From: Lentinus brumalis
Taxonomy: Eukaryota > Basidiomycota > Agaricomycetes > Polyporales > Polyporaceae
Assembly: GCA_001792895.1 (NCBI GenBank)
Contig: MARA01000022.1
Coordinates: 496,001 to 560,000, forward strand
Direction of reading: 5' to 3'
Length of the DNA stretch: 64,000 bases
The position numbers were made by a program, and so were the translations under genes. The notes beneath the pieces were generated by a model. It did no database searches. It saw only the letters and a list, made by a program, of their open reading frames with translations, and was not told the origin of the DNA. Of the stretch, positions 49,395 to 60,766 are shown piece after piece (within the stretch, counting starts at the first letter, position 1; every line of letters starts with the position of its first letter).

Positions 49395-50511
49395 TACCGC
49401 TGTGATGATTCCTCCCCGGGCGGGATGGCGCCCGGGGCGGATGGGAGGTCCGTGTTCGCCCGCTGTATTATGCTTCTCCTGCCATGCACCACGTACGCCA
49501 CGCCGCACGCTCTACTACATACTGCCAACATATGCTATGTGATGCATCTCAAAACGCAACCTGCTTCCCCTCGTGTGTACCTCTGCTTGATCCAATTGTG
49601 TGATGACATCAGCTGCTCCAAGAGGGTTTTGACAGGTAGTCTGCCATCACACTGTCGGGTCCGCATTGTCCTTGCCTCCTACCGTCTGCCCCTGAGATTC
49701 CGTGTGGTTATTGTTGGCCAGCGCTTAGCTGGTCGTTCGCGGCAGGTCCCGCGTGCAATTGTTCGACTTGCCAGGGTAAGTACCGTCCCCTGGTGAGACT
49801 CGTGCAAACGGTGTCGTAAAAGCTCATGGACATGCTCCTCGTCGAATGAAGGCGACGTTCCCCTAGACCCTGCAGTGACGCATCTGTGAGTTCTATCCCT
49901 TGCTCGAACCTAAGTCGGACGTCATCACCTCTACAGTGTACTAGTATCCCTGGTCTGGTCACTACAACCCGATGTGAGGAGGGCCGCGGAGGAAGGCAGC
50001 TCACTTCCAAGACTGGTCCGGACGCACTCAGGCACACTCGAGGCATCTTCCTAACTGCTTTGGACCCACAACGTGAATCGATCTCGTGCTCCCCAGCTGG
50101 GACCCATCTCAGAACATGAGGCTCTCTTGGGAAGTAGGGGCAAGGCGAGAGCCTTACCAGGATCAGCGCGCGAAGAGGCCAAGCCGTTGAATCCTCATAC
50201 GGATACTGTAAGTACGCCCGTCATCGCATTCAGTGCGCTCGCCCATCGCTCTCGATCGGGCACCATCGCGGGGTCCGTTGTAGAGTACACCATTCCTCGT
50301 CGGATCGGATCCGCCTTTGAGCCGCACGCCCTTAGGCTGCCGTCCTCGAATTGCGTCAAGGTGTCGGCTACATGCACTATGTGGCGCCCTGCATGCGGAC
50401 GACGACGGCGGCGGTGGCGTCGTGTGGCTTCATAAATCGCCATGGTCCATTAGTCGAGCCGTTCATCGTCTTCAGTGATAGCTGGTACTACAGTACAGTT
50501 ACGCCGTCCCC
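49395..50511. other. intergenic region between RPL31 and P450-2
   Basis: No supportable gene. A minus-strand frame at 50195-50443 carries a protein-like stretch (GMVYSTTDPAMVPDRERW) but no start or partner exons that I can join; it could be a remnant. Confidence 0.4.
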
Positions 50512-52735
50512 ATGGACTTCTCCAGCTCCAGCTCCGCCTTCTCGCCCCCGCTCGCACTGCTCGCGTGCCTCCTGCTCGCCTCGCTCTCCTGGTCCTCCGT
50601 CCGCTGGCGCAGACGCACCCGCGGCCGTCCCCTCCCCCCAGGCCCGCCGCGCCTCCCGGTCGTCGGGAGCCTCTTCAACCATCCCCGGGCGAAACGATGG
50701 GTCGCCTACCACGAGCTGTGCTCCCGCTACGGTGCGTCCCAACTCCATCGAGCAATCGGGCAATCGAGCGACTCTTGCTGACGGACAGCCCGTCCCTTCA
50801 CTGGCAGGCGACGTCCTCTACTTCAGCGTCATGGGCCAGTCCATCCTCGTCCTCGACAGCGCGCGGGCGGTGCACGAGCTCCTCGAGAAGAAGGCGGCCA
50901 ACACGTCCGACCGGACGCAGAGCCCCATGATCGAGCTGTGAGTACATGAGCCTCCGCTCGTCCTGGCCCCTCCGAGTCCCTTCCCCACGGAGAGCTGAGC
51001 GCTGACTTCCGCGCCAGATCGGGCTCGAGCCTCAACTTTGGCTTCATGCCGTACGGGCAGCGCTGGCGGCGGCACAGGCGGGCGTTCTGGCAGCACTTCA
51101 ACCAAGGCGCGGCGGTCGCGTACTGGCCGGCGCAGCGCGCCAGCGCGCACCAGTTCCTGTGGAAGCTGCTCCGGGACCCGTCTCGGTTCAGGGAGCACAT
51201 TCGCTAGTGGGTGCCGCATGCACTTGGTGTCCTTATATCCTGCACTCCGCGCTGACGTGGGATTCGACTGAAGCACGTACGCCGGGGTGATTTTGAAAGT
51301 AGGGTTCGACATCGACGTGGGGGACGAGGATGACTGGTACGTCGCTGCGGTGGACGCTGCATTGGAGGGACCGGTGCAGGGCCTCGTTCCCGGGACGTTT
51401 TTGGTGGACTTCTTGCCGTTCTTGCGGCACGTGCCGACGTGGTTCCCTGGTGCCACTTCGCAGAGGTTGTGGGCGAAGTGGCAGGCTGCAGCGGAGACGC
51501 TGAAGAACCTGCCTTATGACCATGTCAAGGCTGCGCTGGACCAGGTGAGTGTCTCCTCGAGTCACTTTCTGTGCCACGGAGTGAGCACTAATCAGCGATT
51601 ATGCACGCGTGGTCGAGGAGGCGTCGTCCGACGATGAGCCCCGGTCAATCATTGGAAAGCTCATCCAGCAAATTACCGTTACAGAGCCGGGCGCACGTCA
51701 CGAAGAGGAGGAGATCGTGAAGAACGTCGGGGCAATCACGTTTGAAGGTGCGCACTGGGCCTCCTCTTGCCAGTGGCCTTTTCCCTCGGTAATTGCGCGC
51801 TGACCATGCAATCATCCTGTCAGCGGGATTGGACACGGTCGGCATCCCACCATTCCAACCCCCAACCGTCCCGGAGCTGAAATCAGCGTCTCGCAGGTAT
51901 ACATCACCACGCTCGCAGTCTTCTTGGCCATGACCATGCATCCCGCCGTCCTCAAGAAGGCGCACGCCGAGCTCGATCGCGTGGTCGGACCCGACCGCCT
52001 GCCCGACTTCAGCGACCAGGACGCGCTCGTGTACGTGAACGCCATCGTCAAGGAGACGCTTCGATGGCACGCCGTGCTCCCGCTGGGGCTCCCGCACTGC
52101 ATCGTCGAGGACGACGAGCTGGACGGGTACTTTGTCCCCGCGGGCACGATGGTCATGCCTAACATCTGGTCTGTCCACAGTCCGATATGAGTCGCCCCGC
52201 TGATCTGACGTGGATGGTTGTGACCTGATATCGTACTGTGTACTGGGCAGGGCGTGCATGCGCGATCCGGAGATGTACGACGAGCCAGAGGAGTTCCGAC
52301 CCGAACGGTTCATACGCGATGGGAAGCTCGACCCCGCTGTGCGTGATCCCGCCGCACTCGTGTTTGGGTTGGGACGCCGGTTCGTCGCTCGTTCTCCCGC
52401 GCGCCGAGCTCATGTTGATATTGGCGGCGCCACGCAGGATATGTCCCGGACGCTACTTCGCGCAGGCGGGGCTGTTTATAACCGTTGCGTCGGTCCTGCA
52501 CGTCTTTGACATCACGCCGCCTGTGGACGACCGAGGCCTCCCCGTTCACGTCACGCATGGTATGGAGGATGGGTTCAGCTCGTGCGTAGGCGTTCAATGT
52601 CGCGGGCTTGTGCTGGTGGTAGCCCATAGCTCACTGCTTACAATGCATAGACACCCATCGGATTATCGGTGCACGATCACGCCGCGCTCGGCACAGGCGG
52701 AGGCCCTCATCCTTGCTCATACACGGCAATCATGA
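50512..52735 (+). CDS. cytochrome P450, OrdA-like (P450-2)
   Basis: Starts with a hydrophobic anchor (LALLACLLLASLSWSS), an Arg-rich stop-transfer and the PPGP hinge. Spliced motifs: WRRHRRAFWQHF in the C-helix, AGLDTV in the I-helix (the pattern of P450cam, with the proton-relay Asp-Thr kept), ETLRW, FRPERF, and the haem loop GLGRRICPGRYF. The last exon, restored by an intron at 52579-52649, ends TPRSAQAEALIL. The I-helix core again lies on a 14-nt exon. It shares exon layout and most residues with P450-3, which follows 477 bp downstream in the same direction, so the two are a recent tandem duplication. Substrate unknown. Confidence 0.9.
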
Positions 52736-53212
52736 CAGCTCTTCTTCTGGGGTGCTGTGAGTGGGGTGTAGCCCCGTATGGGTGGATATGAGGTCCGCTG
52801 TTCCTCCGCCCCTGCTCATGCCCTGCTGCCCAGCGCATGATCATATACAGAGCTTGCGGATAGATGTGGATGTGGATCTAGAAAATCGCGTATCTGACAG
52901 AAGTCCCGTCGGCTAAGCCTTAGCCATCGTTGGAACTACAGGTGCAACATCACAGCACCAGCACATGTGCAACGTGTCAGCTTTGTTCTCATGATGATAC
53001 GCCCGCCGGTCGCATGCGATCCAGTGGTGCACTTAAGGCGTCCACCGACGCGGCATAGCTTCCTACAAGCGCACAATCGCCTTCTTGAAGTTCTTTCAAG
53101 AATGGGTTGCATGCATAGTTGTACCATGTGGCGTCTTGCACGCCAATGGCAAACGGCTTTAAGCCGCGTTGCTCGAGCAATCCGCGCTCCTGCGGCTGCT
53201 GTACCCTTCCCA
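52736..53212. other. intergenic region between tandem P450 genes
   Basis: 3' UTR of P450-2 and promoter of P450-3. No other recognisable feature. Confidence 0.5.
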
Positions 53213-55389
53213 TGGAGTTTTGCAGTCTTCCACTTCCGCATCTTTTCGCCGCGTTCGCTGGCCTGTTACTCGCGTCCGCCTTGTGGTCTTCCGTCCGATG
53301 GCGGAGACGCAGTCGAGGACTCCCTCTCCCGCCGGGTCCACCCCGCCTCCCCATCGTCGGGAATTTGTTCAATCATCCACGGACGGCGCGACGGCTTGCT
53401 TACCACGAGCTATCCTCCCGATACGGTAGGCTTGCTTCGATTCGGCCCTGAGACACTCTGCCCGGTACGAGCTCAGCCCCATAGGTGATGTCCTCTACTT
53501 CAAGGTCCTGGGGAGCTCGATTGTCGTCCTCGACAGCGCGAGGGCCGTCAAGGAGTTCCTCGAGAAGAAGCCGGCTAACTCCTCCGACCGCGTACAGAAC
53601 CCCATGATTGAACTGTAAGCACCAACCTCTACATATTCGGGCACCCTTCAAATGCCTGTAGATGCTGATTGACCATCGCCCACCTCACAGCTCTGGCTCG
53701 AATCTGAATCTTGGTTTTCTGCCGTACGGTCAATGGTGGCGCCGGCATAGGCGAGCGTTCTGGCAGCACTTCAATCGGGAGGCGTCAACTGTGTACTGGC
53801 CGGCGCAGCGTGATGTCGTGCACCAGTTCCTGGGCAAGTTACTGCGGGATTCATCTAGACTCATGGAGCACGTTCGCTAGTGAGTGCGGCATTTGCGATG
53901 CTCATATTGATGAGATCGATACTCAGCGCGATGCGGGTATTGAAGCACGTCCTCCGGAGCAATTCTGAAGGTGGTCTACGATATTGATGCGGCGGACGAG
54001 GATGACCGATATATCGCTGCGCTAGAGGCCGCATTGGAAGGCCCTATACGGAGCCTCGTACCTGGAACATTTCTAGTGGACTTCTTGCCGTTCTTGCGGT
54101 ACATACCAACGTGGTTCCCATGTGCCACCTCGCAGAGATTATTTGCGAAGTGGCAGGCTGCAGCGGAAACACTGAAGAACCTCCCGTACGATCACGTCGA
54201 AGCTGCAGTGGTAAGCTACCTGCTCTGAGCCGTGTAACGTCAGGAAACTTGAAGTGACCCTCAACCTTTGAAGAACGCGTCAGAAGAGGCACCCCGGTCT
54301 ATCATTGGAAAGCTCATCACACAGATCACCGCTTATGAGCCAAGAACTCGCCTTGAAGAGGAGGAGATAGCGAAGAATATTGGTGCAGTGTCTTTGGAAG
54401 GTGCGCGCCCGGCTGCTCAGTTTCAATATGAAACGGTTCCTCAGTCACATCTCTTCTAGCGGGATCAGACACGGTGACCCATTCGTTCTGCCCTCCATGG
54501 GCCGCGCTTGTACTGAACTGGTGATGCAGACAACCCATACATTACTCGCCATTTTCCCGGCTATGGCGATGCATCCGAGAGTCCTCAAGAAAGCTCAGGC
54601 CGAGCTCGATGCCGTGGTCGGGCCTGATCGCCTGCCCGACTTCAGCGACCAGGAATCGCTGGTATATGTGAACGCGGTTGTCAAGGAATTGCTCCGGTGG
54701 CATCCCGTGCTGCCGCTGGGTATACCACACTGCACCATGGAAGACGATGAACTGGATGGGTACTTTGTCCCAGCGGGAACAGTCATCCTGACTAACGTAT
54801 GGTGCGTCTGGACTGCCCGGTGGATGCTTCATGTCTTCGACGCAATGACTTACTGGTTCCCCAAATGCTACAGGGCGTGTATGCGAGACCCAGAGATGTA
54901 CGAAGAGCCGGAGGAGTTTCGACCTGAACGTTTCATACGCGATGGCAAGCTTGACCCGACTGTGCGCGATCCGGCCACGATCGCCTTCGGATTTGGACGG
55001 AGGTACGTGCTCTTCCAAGCTCTCCCGCCCACAGGGCGTCCCCACTGACAGGAACGTACCTAGGATCTGCCCCGGACGCTACTTTGCGCAGGCGGGACTC
55101 TTCATTACCGTTGCGTCACTCCTGCATGTCTTCGACATCACGCCGGCGTTGGACGATCAAGGCCGCCCCATACAGCTTGAACATGGCATGACCGAGGGAT
55201 TGACCGCGTGCGTAGTCTCCTCGCGTGTATACATATGATCACCGGTAACAAATTGCTACATTGTCGACTCACAGGCAGCCCGACGATCTTCGTTGCACGA
55301 TCAAACCACGCTCCACCCAAGCGGAAGCCCTGATCCTCGCACATGCACGTTTTACATCAGGCCATTTCACCAGGGACAATGGGGTATGA
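53213..55389 (+). CDS. cytochrome P450, OrdA-like (P450-3)
   Basis: Ten exons, of which I checked every phase: 53213-53425, 53485-53615, 53691-53879, 53946-54210, 54274-54400, 54460-54473, 54530-54801, 54874-55002, 55064-55207, 55275-55389. They sum to 533 codons including stop. Motifs: membrane anchor, PPGP, WRRHRRAFWQHF, AGSDTT, KELLRW (ExxR kept), FRPERF, and FGFGRRICPGRYF with the haem cysteine. I use the ATG at 53213 because the upstream in-frame ATG at 53119 would put a polar segment before the anchor. The C-terminal tail is 13 residues longer than in P450-2. The gene ends only 74 bp from the stop of the opposing P450-4. Confidence 0.92.
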
Positions 55390-55463
55390 CCCGCGTGTAC
55401 CGATAGGTCTGTTACTTGGGTGAAGTGATTCAGTCGAGTGTTGGCCCCGGACTGGGGGGAACT

Positions 55464-57582
55464 TTAACGAGCTCTTTCCGCTTGTACCGACTTCAGTATC
55501 AGCTTCTCAGCCGCAGGGGAGCGGGGCTTGATGGTGCACCGACAGTCTTGCGGGTATCTGTGAAGGAGAACATCCTTCTTATGAGCCACCGTCCACGTAG
55601 GCGAGTCTTTGAGGAAAGACGTACGCGATCAGACCGTCCGTCAATTCTGGCACGACTTTGATGGGAACGCCAGCCTCGTCGACCGGCGGGCCTATATCGA
55701 AGACGTGCAGGACCGCTGAAATGTTTATGAACATGGAAGACTCGGCGAAGTATCGACCGGGGCAAATCCTATCGGTACAGAACTTGAATGGGCACTTCCA
55801 TCGTGAGCGGATGCGCACAGCGCCACGCACCTTCGCCCGAATCCGAAGGTAAAGTGAAATGGGTCGCGAACGGTAGTATCGAGTTTTCCGTCTCGTATAA
55901 ATCGCTCCGGACGAAAGACCTCCGGGTTAGGGAACACCTGCGGATCGTGCATGCAGGCCCTGTGAGACAGGTGAGCTACGAACTCGTGGGGAGAAGGTCC
56001 TGACCACCTACCAAACGTTCGGCAACAGGACGGTCCCTTTGGGGATGAAATAGCCATGGAGCTCATCGTCCGCAGACGTGCAGTGCGGCACGCCTAGAGG
56101 CAGAACCGGAAGCCAACGCGAAGCCTCCCTTATGATGGCATTAACGTAGACAAGCGAATCCTTGTCGCCGAAATTCGGCAGCCGGGTTGGGCCGACGATG
56201 GCGTCGAGCTCAGCTTGGGCCTTCTTCAGGACCTCGGGATAAAGACTCATAGCGAGGAATGTCGTTTGAAGAGTCGAGAACGTCTACGAAATGGCAGTTG
56301 AGTATCATTGAGAACGCGAGACAATGGTCAGAGTTACCGTATCGGAGCCAGCTGAAGCACATTGGTGTGATTAGACTCAGTGTAGCTAATCTGACCGTCA
56401 AGAAGCAAGACGTACTCACCTGCGAATGCGACCGTTGCGACGTCTTTGATGATCAGCCACTCTTCTGCCAGCGCAGCTCCTTCGACGCCTGCACTTATAA
56501 CCTTGGTCAACAAGTGCCTAACAACGCATTGTCCGCCCTCCTGGTGTTCCTGATTACAATGCGATTCGATTGTAAGTCATATAGCGAGTGGAAATTGAAC
56601 ACGCCTACCATCGCCTCCTTCACATGTTCTGCTGGGGCATTCTTGAGCTCGTGAGCAGCGGTCCTCCATGTCAGGAACCGCCTCTTGAATCCAGCGCCAG
56701 GAAACCAGTCCGGGACATATCGCAGGATTGGGAGAACCTCGACGAGATACCTGCCAGGGACGAGTCCTTCGGAGACGCCTTCTAGGACTGGTTCCACGAG
56801 GCTGAGGTACTCGTCATCTTCGTCTGCCACTTGAATATCGTACAGCAACTCCATGAGAGCAGCGGAGAAGGTGCTGCATAGAACCCGCCGCCGTCAGAAT
56901 GCATATGCACGCTGATCAATCGTTGAAAACGCACTACCGTATATGGTCCTTCAAGCGGGAGGGATCTTCGAGTACTTTTGCTAGGAACCTGGTAGCCATA
57001 GTCTGCTGAACCGAGTAGTGGTTCACAACTGCCTGCGGACGGAAGTGCTGCCAGAATGCACGCCTATGGCGTCTCCACCAGTTCCCATACGGCATGAAAC
57101 CGAAGCTCACGTCGGCTCCCGTACTGGAACACATCTGGACTGAGCGGGGCATAACTCTCGACTACACAAGTCTGACTCACAGTTCTATCAACACGTTCTT
57201 CGTGCGGTCAGACGTATTCGCCGAACGCTTATCGAGAAATTTCATGATGACTTCGGCACTGCCGAGAACCACGATGGAATCCCCGAGGACTTCAAAGTGT
57301 AGAATATCTCCTGGACCTCTCGTCAGAGTTGCGAGACAACACCTGTCGGGAAGGAAAGAACGTACCGTATATGACGCCCAGCTTCTGAAATCCGAGCCAC
57401 TGCTTGAACTTCGGAAGATTGAACATGTTTCCAATAATGGGAAGCCCGTGAGGGCCTGGCGGCAGCGGTCGTCCGTGTGAGCGGTATCGCCATGCGAGGT
57501 GCCGCCGGATGTAGAGCAGAATTGGGATCAGGACCAGGGCGATTAGTGCAGGAGCGGACAATACAGGGACTCCGGGTGGCAT
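55464..57582 (-). CDS. cytochrome P450, OrdA-like (P450-4)
   Basis: Anchor (ALIALVLIPILLYI), PPGP, WRRHRRAFWQHF, I-helix AGSDTT on a tiny exon near 56340-56353, K-helix REASRW (ExxR kept), FRPERF, and FGFGRRICPGRYF. The C-terminus, reached by an intron that skips the stop-containing frame at 55579, reads CTIKPRSPAAEKLIL and ends at the stop 55464-55466. All motifs are intact. It faces P450-3 tail to tail with 74 bp between stop codons. It is closer to P450-1 than to P450-2 and P450-3 in the N-terminal half (KRSANTSDR), which I judge by eye only. Confidence 0.9.
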
Positions 57583-58795
57583 GGTTGGGTCGAGGACGCC
57601 TTGCTGAGCGACGTGAGTGAGATGTGTCCTTTGTCAGGCTCGTCGGACATGCAGTGGTCGGGCCCAACATTATATGGGCCCACATTGTCCCCACTAGTCT
57701 CGCATGTACGTGGTCAGCTGGTGCTGACGCGACATTGGATTCTGTTGAACTTTGGCCAGTGCGACGGCTTCCTAAAGTTTGAGTTTGCTGTACGAATTAG
57801 CTTCACGACTCACGGTAAGTACCGACCCTGGGGCTCGGTCCGAACGAAGTTTCGCCGCACTCCAGTCTATAGAGTAGTGCTGCGGCGAGGATAACTTGAA
57901 GTACGCGCATCTGGTCACTGTCCATCGTGGGCGACATGCGTACGGAGAACACGGCGACCCGGTGTGCTTGTTAACGCCCCTGCGAAGGTGTGGAGCAACA
58001 GCAGGGTGGAAGTACGAAGGGAAGCTAGTATATCACGATGAGACAAATGAGCGGCGGTCAAAACAGTTCAAAGGAGCAGGCAAGTACCGTTGCTTCCTCA
58101 CCAGAGCCGGAATGCGGCCGGGAAGTGATCCCGGGGTATATCGTATGCTGGCAGCGGCCGATCCGAGTGCATCCTCACAACGCGCCCATACAGAATGGAT
58201 GGAAGCAGCGGCCCCATGCGATCTCGACTCGTAAAGCAGATGATACGTTCATCTGCTATACACCGACCGAAGACCCGGACCGGTCACCGCTTCAAACATC
58301 TTCTGCAGGGGAAGTAGATCAGCACTGTGGACTGGCTTTGGAGAAGATAGTGTCAACTGCAACCCACAAGGTACATTGACATAATTGAAGAAGGATGCAA
58401 TTCCAATGAAGAGAGTCCGAGCGCATGTTCACTGTTCCGAAGCGTGTTCCGATAGGAAGCTTAGCAAGGACAGATTGATCTCACGTCTGAAGAACGTGAG
58501 TCGCAAGCACCTCCAGAACGGTCATCACCGTGCTCTGAGAACGACTTCAATACTCGGTGCGAGGTCCTCACACAGCGAAGGAGAGCGAGAGCATACGGTA
58601 GCTGCATCTTCCGTGAATGAAATGATCCGCTGCAGGTCCCTCGGAGCTCGTGGTGACTGAGTCACTGATAGCGATGATCGCGAGGGATGTGATCACGACA
58701 GGGCGGTATGTTGGAAACACTGACATCAAAGATGGTATGGGTATTTGGGATGGTAGGTGGTTTCGAAGAAAAAGTCAGCCGCGATTGGGAGAACT
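57583..58795. other. intergenic region between P450-4 and tRNA-Ala
   Basis: A TATA-like ATATAA on the minus strand at 57671-57676 lies about 90 bp upstream of P450-4. The rest has short overlapping frames and no recognisable gene. Confidence 0.45.
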
Positions 58796-58866
58796 GGACG
58801 TTGAGGGGTTTGAACCCTCGACCTCACGCATGCAAAGCGTGCGCGCTACCACTGTGCCAAACGCCC
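58796..58866 (-). tRNA. tRNA-Ala (anticodon TGC)
   Basis: Cloverleaf on the minus strand: acceptor GGGCGTT/AACGTCC, D-arm with AGTGGTAGC, anticodon stem CACGC/GCGTG with loop TTTGCAT, and T-arm GAGGG-TTCAAAC-CCCTC. Anticodon TGC reads GCA (Ala). No intron. It differs from the CGC copy 15.7 kb away by only a few bases, mostly compensatory in the stems. Confidence 0.95.
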
Positions 58867-59095
58867 TTGACAGCAACAGTTATACGTTGTATCTGATCAC
58901 GGCATACACCCGCACCCAAAACAAAAGGACCAGTTTACATAGGACAAGTACGTGAATGGGCAAAGCAAGATGAGTACTAAAGTAGGGAGCTCCTCTTCCA
59001 CCAACCACCAGCACGGTGCGTTTTCCCACGGCCTCTGGCTCCTAGGAGCAGCCACGCCGGGGTGATAATGAAGCTTCACTACGCTACACACGACG

Positions 59096-59332
59096 CTAGA
59101 GGAAGATTTCGATAGCCAATGCACGATGTGCAACACCAAGGTTGGACGCGAAGCCAACACGAGTGTCAGACTCGATGGAGACGAGATCTCCAGGGCCCCT
59201 CACAACGGGCACAGGCTGGGAACCGGCAGCCGGAAAACTTACTCTATATTTCCCCGGAGCTAGCCTTAGCTCATCTTTTCCAATAATTTTTGCGTCGCCG
59301 GCCATGGTGGCCTCAACGTAACTTTCGAGCAA
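59096..59332 (-). CDS. possible small protein or exon, unrecognised
   Basis: An open frame of 78 codons with a coherent, protein-like composition (LRLAPGKYRVSFPAAGSQ, GDLVSIESDTRVGF) and a stop at 59096. Upstream there is no convincing partner exon. The start at 59332 could be internal. It could be the last exon of a longer gene on the minus strand, or a chance frame. No family is recognised. Confidence 0.3.
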   Translation of the reverse strand: MLESYVEATMAGDAKIIGKDELRLAPGKYRVSFPAAGSQPVPVVRGPGDLVSIESDTRVGFASNLGVAHRALAIEIFL

Positions 59333-59739
59333 GATTCCTGCAGTCCGAAAAGGTCAGCTCTCATATCTCTTTACCAGTCCCCGCTTATCGCGTTGAAAGG
59401 CCTCCTTTCAGGAATGTTTACGGCAGCAGACAAGCCCCAAAACAGGCCACGTCTCTGTGCGATTTCCGCTACATCTCCTTTTGTTTACCTCTCGATATTC
59501 AGAACCCGTGAATGTGATTGTTTCCCGTGGCTTTACGGGCGACCGGAAAGCTTGAAGAAAGGCCGACTACTTGGCCGAACAAAAGGTAAGATTCCTTTGT
59601 ACTTCGGGTCGGCTATCTGCATGCCTGCAAGGCAACGTAAGTGGACGCTTTCCGGCCGCTTGAAATGTTCATAGATGATGTGAGATTTACAGGACCCGGT
59701 AAGTACGATGTAAGGTGGCATTTCCACCCGCCGGAAAAT

Positions 59740-60530
59740 TGGGTCGACACCACACCACTCCCCGCCACACCACACCGCCCGACACGGCACCACACCAGCA
59801 GACAACGGCACCGCGCCAGTCAACAACCACACCACACCATAAGGCAACGACGACGACCCAAGACCACTCCCGCGCCGCTCCGCTCCCATCCCGACACGCT
59901 GCCCGGCATCACACCGCCCTACCCTGCACCAGGCCGCACCACGATCGTCCTGCGCGACGCGGCGCACTCGACCCGACTCTGCACCTCCAACGCCGGGGTG
60001 TCGCTGCGAGAGGCAGCGCGTCGTTGCTTTCTCGACGTCTTCGTCGTCGTCGCCGCGGCGACTGCAATCCACCGTGCGCGCGAGGCCGGTACGCGGCGCG
60101 GGGACTACTCGCAAGGGCTACACGACGACGCCTCACCACCCCGCACCGTGCGGCACCGAGGGCGACGTGGTACATGTGGCCGTGTCGCCCATAAACTGAC
60201 GAGTCGGCGACGGCTCATCACTCCGCGACGCCTCACCACCCCGCACCGTGCGACACCTCACCATGTACCACGCCGCTCCGGACTCGTGCAGAGTGCGAGG
60301 GCGACGTGGTACATGTGGCCGTGTCGCCCATAAACTGGCATCTCTCCCGCCGAGGACGCGGCGCGGGACTACTCCCAAGGGCTGCACGACGAGTCGGCGA
60401 CGCCTCATCACTCCGCGACGCCTCACCACCCCGCACCGTGCGACACCTCACCATGTACCACGCCGCTCCGGACTCGTGCAGAGTGCGAGGCCGACGTGGT
60501 ACATGTGGCTGTCTCCCTGAAAGCTCCTCA
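59740..60530. repeat. CAC-rich tract and direct-repeat array with hairpins
   Basis: 59745-59860 is a CCACACC-rich simple tract. Behind it, a 121-bp unit at 60198-60318 recurs almost unchanged at 60388-60508. A shortened copy lies at 60128-60197, and a flanking block (CGGGACTACTC-CAAGGGCT) occurs at 60096 and 60359. Each full unit holds CATGTACCACG (60262, 60452) and its complement CGTGGTACATG (60305, 60495), able to form an 11-bp stem with a loop of about 32 bases. No open reading frame explains it. Confidence 0.85.
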
Positions 60531-60766
60531 CAAGCTCGTCACACCTGTCGGTACATCGAGGCTCGAGCATTGACCACATCAATGCATTGACGACAAAGAG
60601 CTGAGTCGGTTCGAGAGCATGGAACTGAGATAACGCGTGAATATGGTACAACAACAGAAGGAGACTCGACCAATGAAGTGAGAAAGAACCCTCTGGCTGG
60701 GTGCGTCAAAAACCCCATGGCGAGGGGAAAAGCTACCAGCAGAAGGCAAGTTCGGGTGTACGCTTC

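Noticed and set aside
53880..53882. Apparent stop in P450-3 after HVR, and the same in P450-2 near 51206
   Set aside because: Both are exon ends (CGCTA followed by GT donor); splicing gives RYT and the frame stays open in both genes.
58708..58896. Plus frame of 62 codons covering tRNA-Ala(TGC)
   Set aside because: It reads through the tRNA antisense and has no other support.
59641..60333. Plus frame of 230 codons with a PGKY motif resembling the one in the minus frame at 59096-59332
   Set aside because: The plus frame runs through the CAC-rich tract and repeat array (His/Pro/Thr/Arg-rich simple sequence); the shared four residues are coincidence.
60096..60520. Repeats at 60.1-60.5 kb as a CRISPR-like array
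   Set aside because: Units are 121 bp, only two or three copies, with no short repeat/unique spacer alternation, and the genome is eukaryotic.
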